From PFJX01 sp964542455 (GTDB lineage: Bacteria > Pseudomonadota > Gammaproteobacteria > Burkholderiales > Thiobacillaceae), in assembly GCA_964542455.1 (NCBI GenBank), contig CAZIUC010000007.1, positions 62,001 through 126,000 of the forward strand: 64,000 nucleotides of DNA, in the 5' to 3' direction. A program made the translations under genes and the position numbers. Of this stretch, positions 18,701 to 25,842 are shown piece by piece. The number at the start of each line of letters is the position of its first letter. Positions within the stretch are counted from its first letter, which is position 1. Under the pieces are notes generated by a model that made no database searches, was not told the origin of the DNA, and saw nothing but the letters and a program-made list of their open reading frames with translations.

Positions 18701-19587
18701 CCGAGGGATTGGGCGGCCTCAAGGGGGAGTATCTCCTGGGTGCCCGGAATGCGCAGACTGAAGTCGCCGTTGGCCTGGAGCGCCCAGGCCCAGCCGCTGG
18801 CGACAATGCGGTGCAGGTCCATGACGCTGTCGTTGCCATCAGCGGCATCGGTGTAATAGACCTTGCCGTCACCCATAAGGTAGCTGCCGCCGACCTTGGA
18901 GACGGTTTCCACCACGCTGCCGGACCGGGCGATGGAAATGTCAGTGGACATCTGGCGAAGTTGTTGCTGCATTTCGACGGGCAGGGCGTCGAACTGGGAT
19001 TGGGCCAGCCAGGAAAGGCCGGGGCTGCTGTGCAGGACGGCGGCCATGTCGTTGGCGATGGAGAGCTGGGAGAGGTGGGGATACTGCTCTTGGAAAGCGG
19101 TGTATTCCGGCGATTGGGGGTTGCTCATTGCTCTGGCAACGTCTAACAGTGCCAATTGCACGATGGCCCCACCCCGGCTGTCCCCGGCCCAGGTGAGGGT
19201 GCCGCCGTTGTTGTCACGCAAGGTATTGTCGATCACCTTGAGAACTTCCCCTCGGCTGCGATCCCAAGCATCCTGCCCCATGGTTCCGAACACATTGTCA
19301 TGCCATTGGTCCAGCGCACCCCAGCCGTTGGTGCCCATCGGGGAGATGATGATTTCCTTTGTGGATGGGTTGCTGTAGATGCCGACCTGTAAACCGGTGC
19401 TGGAGTCCTTGGGGGCATCCACCACCGTGAATCCATCAGGCACGGCGAAGGGCTGGATACGCCCTTGGCCGGAGTTGTCAACCGGCTGCAGGCGATAGCC
19501 CGGCTCCAACAGCGTGTAGCTCTGATCCATGGCCGTCCAGGCGGCGCGGACAAGGCGGTAATTGTCTTGGGTGAGGTTGATAGGCAT
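12742..19587 (-). CDS. Giant RTX protein with lipase-like N-terminus
   Basis: A 2281-residue secreted protein. Residues 1-200 resemble an alpha/beta-hydrolase with nucleophile elbow GDSRG (Ser137). A long Ala/Gly/Leu-rich helical section (about 690-860) follows. Then come EF-hand/dockerin-like calcium loops (DLDGDGIQ, DADGDGRITHADP, DTNGNGVGD) at about 1040-1170, cadherin-like modules (about 1250-1500) and an octaglycine-CysCys run. More calcium loops precede glycine-rich nonapeptide RTX repeats (about 1690-2180). The C-terminal 100 residues are the haemolysin-related domain found at the end of type I substrates, so no signal peptide is expected. A GGGAG site precedes the ATG. It is followed by the GNAT, ABC and HlyD genes, its likely exporter. 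Substrate is unknown; lipase, toxin and adhesin roles all remain possible. Confidence 0.9.
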   Translation of the reverse strand: MPINLTQDNYRLVRAAWTAMDQSYTLLEPGYRLQPVDNSGQGRIQPFAVPDGFTVVDAPKDSSTGLQVGIYSNPSTKEIIISPMGTNGWGALDQWHDNVFGTMGQDAWDRSRGEVLKVIDNTLRDNNGGTLTWAGDSRGGAIVQLALLDVARAMSNPQSPEYTAFQEQYPHLSQLSIANDMAAVLHSSPGLSWLAQSQFDALPVEMQQQLRQMSTDISIARSGSVVETVSKVGGSYLMGDGKVYYTDAADGNDSVMDLHRIVASGWAWALQANGDFSLRIPGTQEILPLEAAQSLGTLLANIGNDSGVNTDPEMVTRMGIGLLDAWTISPPGTAFTLIKEGTQSVLGEVGSSLIGVAAELMKWARLPYELALTAVANVVGLPLAKIFEQAGSPINSLPPPITLAEAVSITGAPILAEYTNRYAGRDIQGNAVVYDFGFDGVSEYAYTGQMKVSSTVYQDGTYEQRTGGMAYLRNADGDGMILLDANGQQRMVSVDANTAVSLKVGSGANAQPYFELRTAVDGVNSITTIQADGQWTSNIVQGTQLTHKSGDLFGTNAGGGVTSTYQIQRTGSGYTLAQTFSASMAVTTLNPAGQLEMTVERQIDGHQVKVEFVEDEWGELRASRVVSVDGQPTASNAFAQLLDSQGYDAWGFADGLSAKADGATLDALYQANDPLKPSGLQTLVTALSRTADALSLLAAIQSGQPLPLLASGLRLASSIPGAANDAAAAGFNLSGAANAVSGVLSLMSLDQALKNGDTLGAVTAGATALSFASKAYIDFASSGASGLATAAGIDSFLNGTPATPTVPGTPGVLPYLNIVNSLAHGDYVGASIYTISLSFPPLGIAYTVFNLISSLFGGDDDVPQPWASGRWGWNAQGQLVPQVSGGDGGEATLNGLMGQLQGILGQLASQSGNGLGLIPERMPGLSFQNNTFHLSDLDYASGAEALPQIRYTPAGQPFDAPAGSDEGYWSLSERFVRVALEHGAIAPQWEADTARLQTQNHLNDAGLTEEDRAARAGKLSSLTPAPLPGGEGGQVFRPVVLDLDGDGIQIADKAQSGVAFDVDDTGYLKATGWLANEGADTDGFLWLDRNWNGEIDTGSELFSNARVQGGIRGVPSLAWVDADGDGRITHADPVWSELKVWRDTNGNGVGDAGEVWALDGLNISELDYAHGRYTLGGQTRQMASPEIEADTAGTRTHVIPEGILVETTQGGLSLIATHVDDLSALEANRDGVAGFEDTELIVAAADLLANDTLGGISGPGLSLTGVSNFRNGSGWLDGNGFVHFQPTANFAGTAGFDYTVAAPGGQTGTAGVDITIQGVNDAPTVVVSQDLRAIYGYESFSLNYETWSATPANPRYTPYTGWNYAQIATTGSGSYGAHSTPVAWDDPGGEHAGSLLVSDLETPAGPFTYAIVGQPQMGAASVDAAGKWTYSNWYQPNQPGTVGDPNWNGDTTYTHTPDSFRVRVTDPQGASSEADVQVQHIGRYDVPSGGGGGGGCCPIAVDFNNDGFAFQGADDSGVFAEVNGDGWKHAIAWPVNDPLLALDADGDGRASLAEAGFKRLSPNAQTDLEGLRTLDSNGDGQLDARDAKWARLGLWFDRDRSGDDAGNGGGQAEFVSLDAAGVESIDLAATPGLEVIDGQSVFARGVIRMKDGSTRQYADTELDWSDTVRIDLPDGSTRLARHDPRAAGTITGGDGADLILGQSGGNFIQAGAGDDVVMDDGGDDTVDGGDGNDVIYTGAGDDLILTGEGDNVVFAGLGSDVVIAGGGNDALMLEGGNDIAYAGGGDDFMSGGDGNDILAGNEGDDRLYGEAGRDALFGGSGADTLMGMEDDDYLNGEDGNDTLDGGAGNDEMIGGDGDDTYLVDSVGDVVTEAADAGVDTVLSGLSYTLGAHIENLTLTGTDSIDGSGNVLSNVLAGNSGNNVLDGGAGTDTLLGGVGNDTYVVDNVGDVVTEMAGEGTDTIQSAISWILGANLENLTLTATAINGTGNELNNVLTGNSGNNVLDGGDGNDTLVGGGGNNTLLGGAGDDIFLVSGLYMDLSFNTYVGGTGFDVIQGSAGDDIIRVRELYPNSIERIDGGGGVNVLAGTAFDDNFYINGIELINIARIDGGHGNDNINGNAGDNVLFGGAGDDRLIGNAGNDTLEGATGNDYLQGGVGNDTYVFNRGDGSDSWADNDSTVGNLDIARFGSTISFDQLWFKRSGTNLEARVIGTMDKVVIQNWYAGSANHIERFEAGGKALLDSKVDLLVQAMAAFAPPAAGQTTLPDTYRQALEPVLAANLQ
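16397..17007. repeat. 611-bp direct repeat, copy 1 (in RTX gene 1)
   Basis: This block matches 21060-21670 at a constant offset of 4663 bases. All reading frames compared across both copies give the same translation, and I saw no base difference. The flanks diverge at once on the right and within tens of bases on the left. It encodes the region from the W-G-rich segment to the first calcium loop (ALEHGAIAPQWEAD and onward). Confidence 0.85.
16490..16526. repeat. C/G-run palindrome in frame in RTX gene 1
   Basis: A CCCCTCTCC..GGGAGAGGGG palindrome with a GGGGGTGAGG tail adds residues SLTPAPLPGGEGG near residue 1025. The same insert is in the second RTX gene (21153-21189), and a diverged form is in the third fragment (25205-25244). 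It therefore entered before the genes duplicated, or spread by conversion. Confidence 0.8.
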
Positions 19588-19605
19588 GGTGGTCTCCCTT
19601 GAGTG

Positions 19606-20781
19606 TTATTGGTTGCTGGTTTCCGGCCAGACGAACGGATTGGCGTTGGACGGCAGATTGAAGGCATTGCAGAGGTCGATGACGCGCAGGCGGTAGTCTT
19701 CATGCTTCGCGACAAAACCCGGTCGACGCGCATAGGACCGATAAGAGACTTTGCAGCCATCTGGCGAGTACGACACATCATCACCCACAGCAGTAAATCC
19801 TTCCGAAATTTGAAGGATTGATGAATCCCGCCACAGGTACAGTCCGTCTTCGCTGATACGCCCCCCCCCACGATCCCCAACGATACCGACACGGGTGGGG
19901 CGGATATTGCCGACACTCCATGCATTGAGTGGCACTGCCAACAAGCTGCCATCCGGTTTCATGAGGTGGATGGTTTGCGTGAAATAACCATTCGCACGGA
20001 AGCAACCATTCGCACCGAAGCAACCTATCGTGCTGTCTTTGAGCAGATAGGCCCCCAGCCACTCCACCCAGTTGGTAACGCTGGTTGGGACGTTTTCAAT
20101 ATCTGCGCGGGGCATGTTCAGTTCAATCACCTTGCCGTCGCTGCGGTAGTAAAGCGCCGGCAGATTAGTAGGTTCCCCACTACGAACGTCCAGGCAGCCA
20201 TGCTCCGGCTTGAGCTGGTAGCGAATCCGAGTCTTTGAACCCTCTGGCTCCCCTGGGCACTTCTTGGGGTGGAATTTGATGAGAGATGCAGGCTTGATTC
20301 GCCGTTTCTCTTCACCTATGCGCCCCTCTGACAGCTCTGTATAACCCTGCTCGAATCGTGAGAGTCCGGGTTGCAGACGACGTGGACGGTAACTATGCAA
20401 AACAACGGTGATCTCTCCGTTATGGAAGCTCCCCAACCCGCCATCCATGTATTTCCAGGTTTTGCCAGTGCGTATATCCAGAATCCATACTTCGCTCCAA
20501 CGGGTGTAGTCCCAGTGGAAATTGTCTGGATCGCTGCCTTCCTGGATTTCGTTGCGCTCCGCCTGGCTCATTTCCATGACGCCCGGCTTGCGCACGTTGA
20601 ACGCCACTTCGTGGTCGGAAATCCAGATGCCTCCGGTGCTCATGGGCACCTGGCTGGCCTGCACATAGGGCAGCAGATGCTTTATTGCGCCCAGGGAGTG
20701 CTCTTGTTTTGCGTCGGTAGAGACGCAGCCGATGACGGCAAACGCCAACAGCAACAACGTGGCCCAGCGGGGTATAACCAT
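19606..20781 (-). CDS. Predicted lipoprotein upstream of RTX gene 1
   Basis: A 391-residue protein with a type II signal peptide: MVIPRWATLLLLAFAVIGC gives a lipobox VIGC and the mature protein starts at Cys. I chose ATG 20781 because GGGAG lies 7 bases upstream; the frame is open to 20799. The mature part has no domain I recognise. It has repeated WILDIRTGKTW, LYLWRDSSILQIS and YSPDGCKVSYRS strands that suggest a beta-propeller-like fold (inference). It ends 18 bp before the RTX1 start, so it is in the same transcript. A second lipoprotein precedes the second RTX gene in the same way. A cognate immunity, chaperone or surface-anchoring role is possible. Confidence 0.75.
   Translation of the reverse strand: MVIPRWATLLLLAFAVIGCVSTDAKQEHSLGAIKHLLPYVQASQVPMSTGGIWISDHEVAFNVRKPGVMEMSQAERNEIQEGSDPDNFHWDYTRWSEVWILDIRTGKTWKYMDGGLGSFHNGEITVVLHSYRPRRLQPGLSRFEQGYTELSEGRIGEEKRRIKPASLIKFHPKKCPGEPEGSKTRIRYQLKPEHGCLDVRSGEPTNLPALYYRSDGKVIELNMPRADIENVPTSVTNWVEWLGAYLLKDSTIGCFGANGCFRANGYFTQTIHLMKPDGSLLAVPLNAWSVGNIRPTRVGIVGDRGGGRISEDGLYLWRDSSILQISEGFTAVGDDVSYSPDGCKVSYRSYARRPGFVAKHEDYRLRVIDLCNAFNLPSNANPFVWPETSNQ
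19987..20022. repeat. 18-bp tandem duplication inside lipoprotein gene
   Basis: Two adjacent 18-base units (19987-20004 and 20005-20022) differ at one base and encode the doubled hexapeptide CFGANG-CFRANG. It is an in-frame slippage duplication, apparently recent. Confidence 0.8.
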
Positions 20782-20850
20782 GCAGTTCTCCCAGATCATT
20801 CTCGTGGGACTTTCCGCCCACGTTTCCTTTATTGACCGATTTTTCGGCTT

Positions 20851-20950
20851 ATGCGGCCGCCCGGTGTTCCGGATCGTTGGCCGCTCTTTTCAGACAGAAA
20901 TGTAGGAATGTCCGCTTTGCCCGTCCATATGCCGATGGGCATAGGCGGCT
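20851..20950. repeat. Shared tail element, copy A
   Basis: About 100 bp at the truncated 3' end of RTX gene 2 align with 24954-25053 at the end of the third RTX fragment, at roughly 75-80% identity by eye. Both encode a C-terminus ending NDPEHRAAA in the RTX frame. RTX gene 1 lacks it. It may be the end of a mobile element or an exchangeable C-terminal cassette. I do not recognise it. Confidence 0.6.
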
Positions 20951-21059
20951 ATCACTTTTAATGGGTTTTGAGTCTTCGAACCCCGTGACGCCGTCACAGT
21001 AGCCATCGGTGTCCACCCCTTTGCCGGCAATCCACCCCGTGGCCTTGAGGAAACCCGAA

Positions 21060-21670
21060 TCGTCCACGTCGAAGGCCACGCCGCTTTGGGCCTTGTCCGC
21101 GATCTGGATGCCGTCGCCGTCCAGGTCCAGGACCACGGGGCGGAACACTTGTCCCCCCTCTCCCCCCGGGAGAGGGGCGGGGGTGAGGGAACTCAGTTTG
21201 CCAGCCCTCGCGGCCCGGTCTTCTTCGGTGAGGCCGGCGTCGTTGAGATGGTTTTGCGTTTGCAGCCTTGCGGTGTCCGCCTCCCACTGTGGCGCGATGG
21301 CGCCGTGTTCCAGAGCCACCCGCACGAAGCGTTCGGACAGGCTCCAGTAGCCTTCATCGGAACCGGCGGGCGCGTCGAACGGTTGCCCGGCGGGGGTGTA
21401 GCGAATCTGGGGCAGGGCTTCCGCGCCGCTGGCGTAGTCCAGGTCGGATAGATGGAAGGTGTTGTTCTGGAAGCTCAGGCCCGGCATGCGTTCGGGGATC
21501 AGGCCTAAGCCATTGCCACTTTGGCTCGCGAGCTGGCCGAGGATGCCCTGCAACTGGCCCATGAGGCCGTTGAGGGTGGCCTCGCCGCCATCGCCGCCGC
21601 TGACTTGGGGAACAAGCTGGCCTTGGGCGTTCCAGCCCCAGCGGCCGCTGGCCCAAGGTTGCGGCACGTC
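21060..21670. repeat. 611-bp direct repeat, copy 2 (in RTX gene 2)
   Basis: Partner of 16397-17007. Perfect identity over 611 bp between genes that are clearly diverged on both sides points to recent gene conversion or unequal exchange. Confidence 0.85.
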
Positions 21671-23909
21671 CTCGTCGCCGCCGAACAGGCTGCTGATGAG
21701 GTTGAAGACGGTGTAGGCGATGGCCAGGGGGCCGAAGACGACTGGGTTCATCAGCGCCAGGGTGTTGATGGCGGCACCGACGGCATCGCCGTGGGCCAGG
21801 CTGTTGACGATGTTGAGGGCGGGGAGGACCTTGCCCACACTTTGCTGGAAGCCTGCGGCGCCGTCGAAGGCTGCATGGGCGGCGGCGGTGGCATCGAAGG
21901 TGGAGGCGGTGAGTACGTTCTGGGCGGCGAAGTCCACCCAGGCGCCGGCGCCGAAGCTCAAGGCCTGGGCCCCGGCGGTGACGGCGCCGAGGGTGTCGCC
22001 GTTCTTGATGGCCGCATCCAGGCTCATGAGGGAGAGCACACCGCCGACGGCATTGCTCACGCCCGAGAGGTTGAAGCCGGCGGCGGCGGCATCGTTGGCG
22101 GCGCCGGGGATGCTGTTGGCCAGACGCAGGCCGGAGGCGAAGAGGGGCAGGGGTTTGCCGCTCTGGATGGCGGCGAGCAGGGAGAGCGCGTCGGCGGTAT
22201 GGGTCAACGCCGAGACCAGGGTTTGCAGGCCTTGCTTCTCCAGGGGGTTGTAGGCCTGGAACAGGGCGTCGAGGGGGGCCGAGCCGGGCGGCGTGGCGCC
22301 GTCGGCGAAGCCCCAGGCGTCGTAGCCCTGGTGGTTGAGGATGTCGTCGAACGTGCCACCGCCGTCGATGGCTTGCCCGTCCACGCTGATTACCCGGCTG
22401 GCCTGGAGTTCGCCCCATTCGTCTTCGACGAACTCGACTTGGACGGTGTGGCCGTCGATCTGGCGTTCCACCGTCATGGTGAGTTGGCCGGCGGGGGTGA
22501 GGTTACTGATGCTGGTGGATTGCACCTGTCCACCCGCATAACGGGTTTGGTCCAGGCCATAGCGGGGCTGGCCGTTTTCATCGGTGCCCAGCGTGCGAAC
22601 CGTGCTTTCGGAAAGCAGGTTGCCGTCGGCGTCGCGTTCCTCCACGCCCAGGCTGCCGTCGTTCTGGGTGCTGACCACCTTGGTGATCGTCTGGCCAGCG
22701 CTGGTGACCGTGACCAGGGCTTCGGTGTCCGAGAGGGGCGCGAAGGCCATCGATTCGAGGATCATGCCGTTCAGGCCGAGATTTTCCTGGACGAGGCTAC
22801 CCAGTCCGTCCTGGGTAAGCCGCATGCCACTGCCATCCGGGCGCAGCAGCAGGGTGTCGCCGTTGCCCGCCTCGATGAGGGCCGTGCCGTTGTTGATGCG
22901 GTATTGGATATCGCCAGGGTGCGCAGCCAGGAATTCGGCAATCTGGGCGCTGCGTGCTTCGAGCACACCTGGGGGCGGGGCCGACCCCGGGCCAGCGACG
23001 TTCACCGGATACATCTCGCCAGAGATGGTGCCGGCCACGGCCTGGGGTTGCGTGGAGACGGGGCTGAGAGGGTCGTTGGCTTCGCTGATGTGGCGCAGGA
23101 GGGGGCTTTTTGCGCGGGCGGCTTCGAGGTCGATGATGGTTTGGATCATGTGCAGCCCGGCGCCCTGCACCCCCAGAGAGATACCCAAGCCCAGCGGGCC
23201 GGTGAGCATCGTCGCCCCTTGCAGCCAAAGGGATAGGGCAGCGTTGTCCGGCCGTACATCTGGAAGGTGGTGGCCGGCCGTGCCCACTAGGAGTGTGTAG
23301 CGCCGGGCGGTGAAGTCGGTGAGGGTGTAGTCGCCCTGGAGATCGGGCTGCTGGCGTCTGAGTTCGGCCTTGAGCAGGTTCCAGGTCTGGCTGTTCACTT
23401 GCGCTTTGACGCCGGGGCCGTCCAGAGAAGTGCCGGCAAGCCCGAAGAACTTGGCGACCAGCTCCGCTTCTGCTCCGCCCTGGCTGTGGCCGGTGACGGA
23501 GAGGAAGCGGCGGGCGTCGTTATATTCCAACCCTGTTTCCGTCTGGATGGCCTTTATCGCCTGATGGGTGAACCGGATGTCATCCGTGATTCCGGGCTCC
23601 AATAGCCCAGCGCCAGGGCGGTATTGGCCTTCGTGTCGCCCCAGTTGGTCGGGTCCCATTCCGGTTCCGTGCCCCGGAACGCCAGCTTGTAGCTTCCGTC
23701 CGGGCCTTTGAAGAGTTGGGCGGAGAAGTTGGTGGTGAGTTGTTTGCCTGGGTCGATGACCACTTCGACAGGTCGCCAGCCGTTGATGCGGGCTCCAGTG
23801 CCTTTGTTGCGATAGGCGTTGTCGTAGCTGGCCTGGTTCAGTTTGGCGTCAAGCAGCAGGTTGCTCATGGTGTTCTCCCTTGGGGTTTGTTTGGTTCAAG
23901 TTTTGCGAT

Positions 23910-24824
23910 TCAGGGCTGTCGGAAGGTGCGGATGGCGTCGTTCCATGTCCCAGCCTGGTCCACGGCGACCTTGACCTGGGCCACAAAACGTTTGGGCAGG
24001 TAGATGACATGGGCATAGTCCTCGGGGACACGCATCTCACTATCGTGTTTATCTCTTGGCATCTTGGTCAGCACGATTGCAAACCGGTCTACACCTGCTT
24101 GTGGGCCTCGTGGCCCGATGTCAAAGATGCCGATCATCCCGCGTGTCTCCAGCACCAACAGGTCAATGCCCGTGGTCCATTCCGCGCGGAAACCCATTTC
24201 TGGCAACGCCCCCAAACCCCAGCCATAGTTGCTGCGTTGGATGCCAGTCAGAATGAATTGGTACCCCGGATCCGGATGGTGATACGGATTACCGAACCGG
24301 TTAGTGGCGCCGGGGGGGAGGGGGTAGAGGCCTTTTCGATAGAGCATGTATCTGGTTCTACGCGTCTCCGTTCCGGAGATATGCCACCCACTGTGGTTGC
24401 GTTCCCCATCGAAGAATTTCACCTCCGGATGCGCCGCCGGTAGGTTTAGATCGCTCTTCAAATAAACCTCGAAGCGCCCCACGCCGTCGTCTACACAGCG
24501 TGTCTTGCCGTCCTCCAGCACCGCGCAGCGGTCATTGCCATCCTCCGACGGCACCCGCTTGAAGGCGACGGCCTCCGCCCCCTTGAGTTCCGGGTCCACC
24601 ATCTGCTCGGGCATGCAGAAGCGCTTGGCGAATTCCGGGGTGACCACCCACAGGTATTTGTCGTTGTCGTAGTTCAGCCGACCGGGGCGTGGGCCGCTGT
24701 AGTAGCCATCCGGGCAGGACTGCCAGCGCTTCTCCTGCTCCTGGTAGGTCTTGGCGTCCGGTTGCTGCGCGCAGGCCGACAAGGCCACCAGCCCGAATCC
24801 GAGCACGACTGCGGTGAGTTTCAT
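23910..24824 (-). CDS. Predicted lipoprotein upstream of RTX gene 2
   Basis: A 304-residue lipoprotein: MKLTAVVLGFGLVALSAC gives a clear lipobox (LSAC). Two ATGs in tandem are available (24827, 24824). AGGAGG sits 5 bases before the second, which I prefer; the longer open frame to 25160 runs through unrelated sequence. The mature protein has several Cys (SCPDGYY, RFCMPEQ, DRCAVLEDGKTRCVDD) that could form disulfides in the periplasm. YMLYRKGLYPLPPGATNRFGNPYHHPDPGYQF is its most distinctive part. No family is recognised. It lies 41 bp before RTX gene 2, matching the lipoprotein-RTX order of the next cassette, although the two lipoproteins show no obvious similarity. Confidence 0.78.
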   Translation of the reverse strand: MKLTAVVLGFGLVALSACAQQPDAKTYQEQEKRWQSCPDGYYSGPRPGRLNYDNDKYLWVVTPEFAKRFCMPEQMVDPELKGAEAVAFKRVPSEDGNDRCAVLEDGKTRCVDDGVGRFEVYLKSDLNLPAAHPEVKFFDGERNHSGWHISGTETRRTRYMLYRKGLYPLPPGATNRFGNPYHHPDPGYQFILTGIQRSNYGWGLGALPEMGFRAEWTTGIDLLVLETRGMIGIFDIGPRGPQAGVDRFAIVLTKMPRDKHDSEMRVPEDYAHVIYLPKRFVAQVKVAVDQAGTWNDAIRTFRQP

Positions 24825-24951
24825 CATTGCCTCCTTTGCCACCCGGCCCGTGCGACCCCTTGCCAGGGATACGTCGGCTTGCATCGCTCGGGTGAGCTCA
24901 TTTTTCTCGTTTATGTTTTTCTTCCCTTTGTTGATGACCAGTGTTCTGGTT

Positions 24952-25400
24952 CTATGCGGCTGCCCGGTGTTCCGGATCGTTTGCCGTCCATTTCGGACAG
25001 GAATGTAGAGATAGTGGGTTTTGCCGTCGATATGCCCAAAGGCATAGCACCGCCACCACGCTGTTCGCCCCCTCGTTGGCGAGCCACCCCGTCGCCTTGA
25101 GATAGCCAGAATCGTCGACGTCGAAGGCCACGCCGGAGTGGGCCTGGTCCGCAAGGGCAATGCCGTCGCCGTCGAGGTCGAGGATCATGGGGCGGAACAC
25201 TTGTCGCCCCTCTCCCGCAGGTGGGAGAGGGGCCGGGGGTGAGGACAATTGCGGCGCGGCGAGCCTGCCCGCGAGTTTGCCAGCTCTCGCGGCCCGGTCT
25301 TCCTCGCTCAGCCCCGCGTCGTTGAGCCGGTTCGCGCTTTGCAAGCGGGCGGTGTCCGCCTCCCACTGCGGGACGATGGCGCCGTGTTCCAGGGACATGA
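24952..25400 (-). pseudogene. RTX gene 3 internal fragment
   Basis: From MSLEHGAIVPQWEADTARL to LKATGWLANEGA the translation matches the middle of RTX genes 1 and 2, with an in-frame palindromic insert and the LDLDGDGI calcium loop. It is diverged from them (about four fifths of residues shared by eye), so it is an older copy. The 5' side ends abruptly at about 25400, where an unrelated plus-strand sequence begins. The 3' side runs into tail element B and stops at NDPEHRAAA. There is no start signal, lipase domain or secretion signal, so it is a remnant. Confidence 0.8.
24954..25053. repeat. Shared tail element, copy B
   Basis: Partner of 20851-20950. Both copies contain a CCGGTGTTCCGG dyad and end the truncated RTX frame at the same C-terminal residues, although they join the RTX sequence at different points. 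Confidence 0.6.
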
Positions 25401-25430
25401 CCGACGTGTACTTCGGCATCTCCGCCGCCG

Positions 25431-25634
25431 ATGTCGAGGCGGCCGGCATCGTATCCTTCCCTGGCCGATCTGATGTCCGACAGCAGCAGCCTGGATGGGC
25501 TCCTGGGCACCGCCGAACCGGCCGCTTCTTTCGACTTCACGGCCGCCGCCTGCAACGATGCCTTTGCCGGCAGCGCTCTGGAAGCAATGAAGCAGCTTGC
25601 CGAACTGGTCGATCAGCAGGTGGCCTATGCCTGA
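25431..25634 (+). pseudogene. Plus-strand gene 3' remnant, possibly a type I substrate
   Basis: A short frame MSRRPASYPSLADLMSDSSSLDGLLG.. ends ..ALEAMKQLAELVDQQVAYA and is followed 46 bp on by a strong terminator. The Ala/Ser/Asp-rich composition and amphipathic end resemble the C-terminal secretion signals of type I substrates. It opposes the RTX gene 3 fragment, and the two meet at about 25400. I read it as the 3' end of a gene whose 5' part was lost in a rearrangement. It could also be a small independent protein; no convincing ribosome site is seen. Confidence 0.4.
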
Positions 25635-25680
25635 TAGCGGCGGGGGAGGGGCGTAAGCCCCAACTCTGGCGCTGGCAAGG

Positions 25681-25706
25681 AAAAGGGGCCGAAAGGCCCC
25701 TTTTTT
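25681..25706 (+). terminator. Rho-independent terminator
   Basis: AAAAGGGGCC GAAA GGCCCCTTTTTT is a perfect stem with a GAAA tetraloop and a six-T tail. It closes the plus-strand remnant at 25634 and separates the RTX island from the genes to the right. Confidence 0.85.
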
Positions 25707-25777
25707 GTAGCGCCGACGCCCTCGCCGGCTTCGTGGGACTGATTAGATGAACGAGGCCGGCGAGGCGCCGGCGCTAC
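25707..25777. repeat. GTAGCGCC-type inverted repeat pair
   Basis: The segment starts GTAGCGCCG and ends with CGGCGCTAC; the arms carry GCCGGC and GGCGAGG blocks in inverted order. It belongs to the same GTAG-headed REP-like group as 9936-9981 and 36250-36265. Confidence 0.7.
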
Positions 25778-25842
25778 AGGTGAAGCCGCCTGGGCCATAA
25801 TGCTGGCCCTTTCCGCGCCAGTAGTGAAACAACCGCAAAACC

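Larger units (their letters stand above)
20849..23868 (-). pseudogene. RTX/lipase gene 2, frameshifted and 3'-truncated
   Basis: The N-terminus is in one frame (start ATG 23868, MSNLLLDAKLNQASYDNAYR.., FRGTEPEWDPTNWGD) and the rest in another, with the switch near 23588-23593. Adding one A to GGAATC restores YWSPEITDDIRFTHQ, which then runs into a class 3 lipase elbow GHSQGG. The following region parallels RTX gene 1: hydrolase, helical section and calcium loops, with the 611-bp shared block. After LKATGWIAGKGVDTDGY the reading jumps to a GFEDS segment that in gene 1 lies about 130 residues later, so there is an internal deletion, and then a tail ending NDPEHRAAA. The nonapeptide repeats and secretion signal are missing. 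Leader bases CAAGGGAGA before the ATG match gene 1. It is a relic, or a sequencing error plus a real truncation. Confidence 0.82.

Noticed and set aside
24825..25160. Long N-terminal extension of lipoprotein 2
   Set aside because: The signal peptide with its lipobox begins at 24824 after AGGAGG; the extension crosses the RTX fragment and the tail element.
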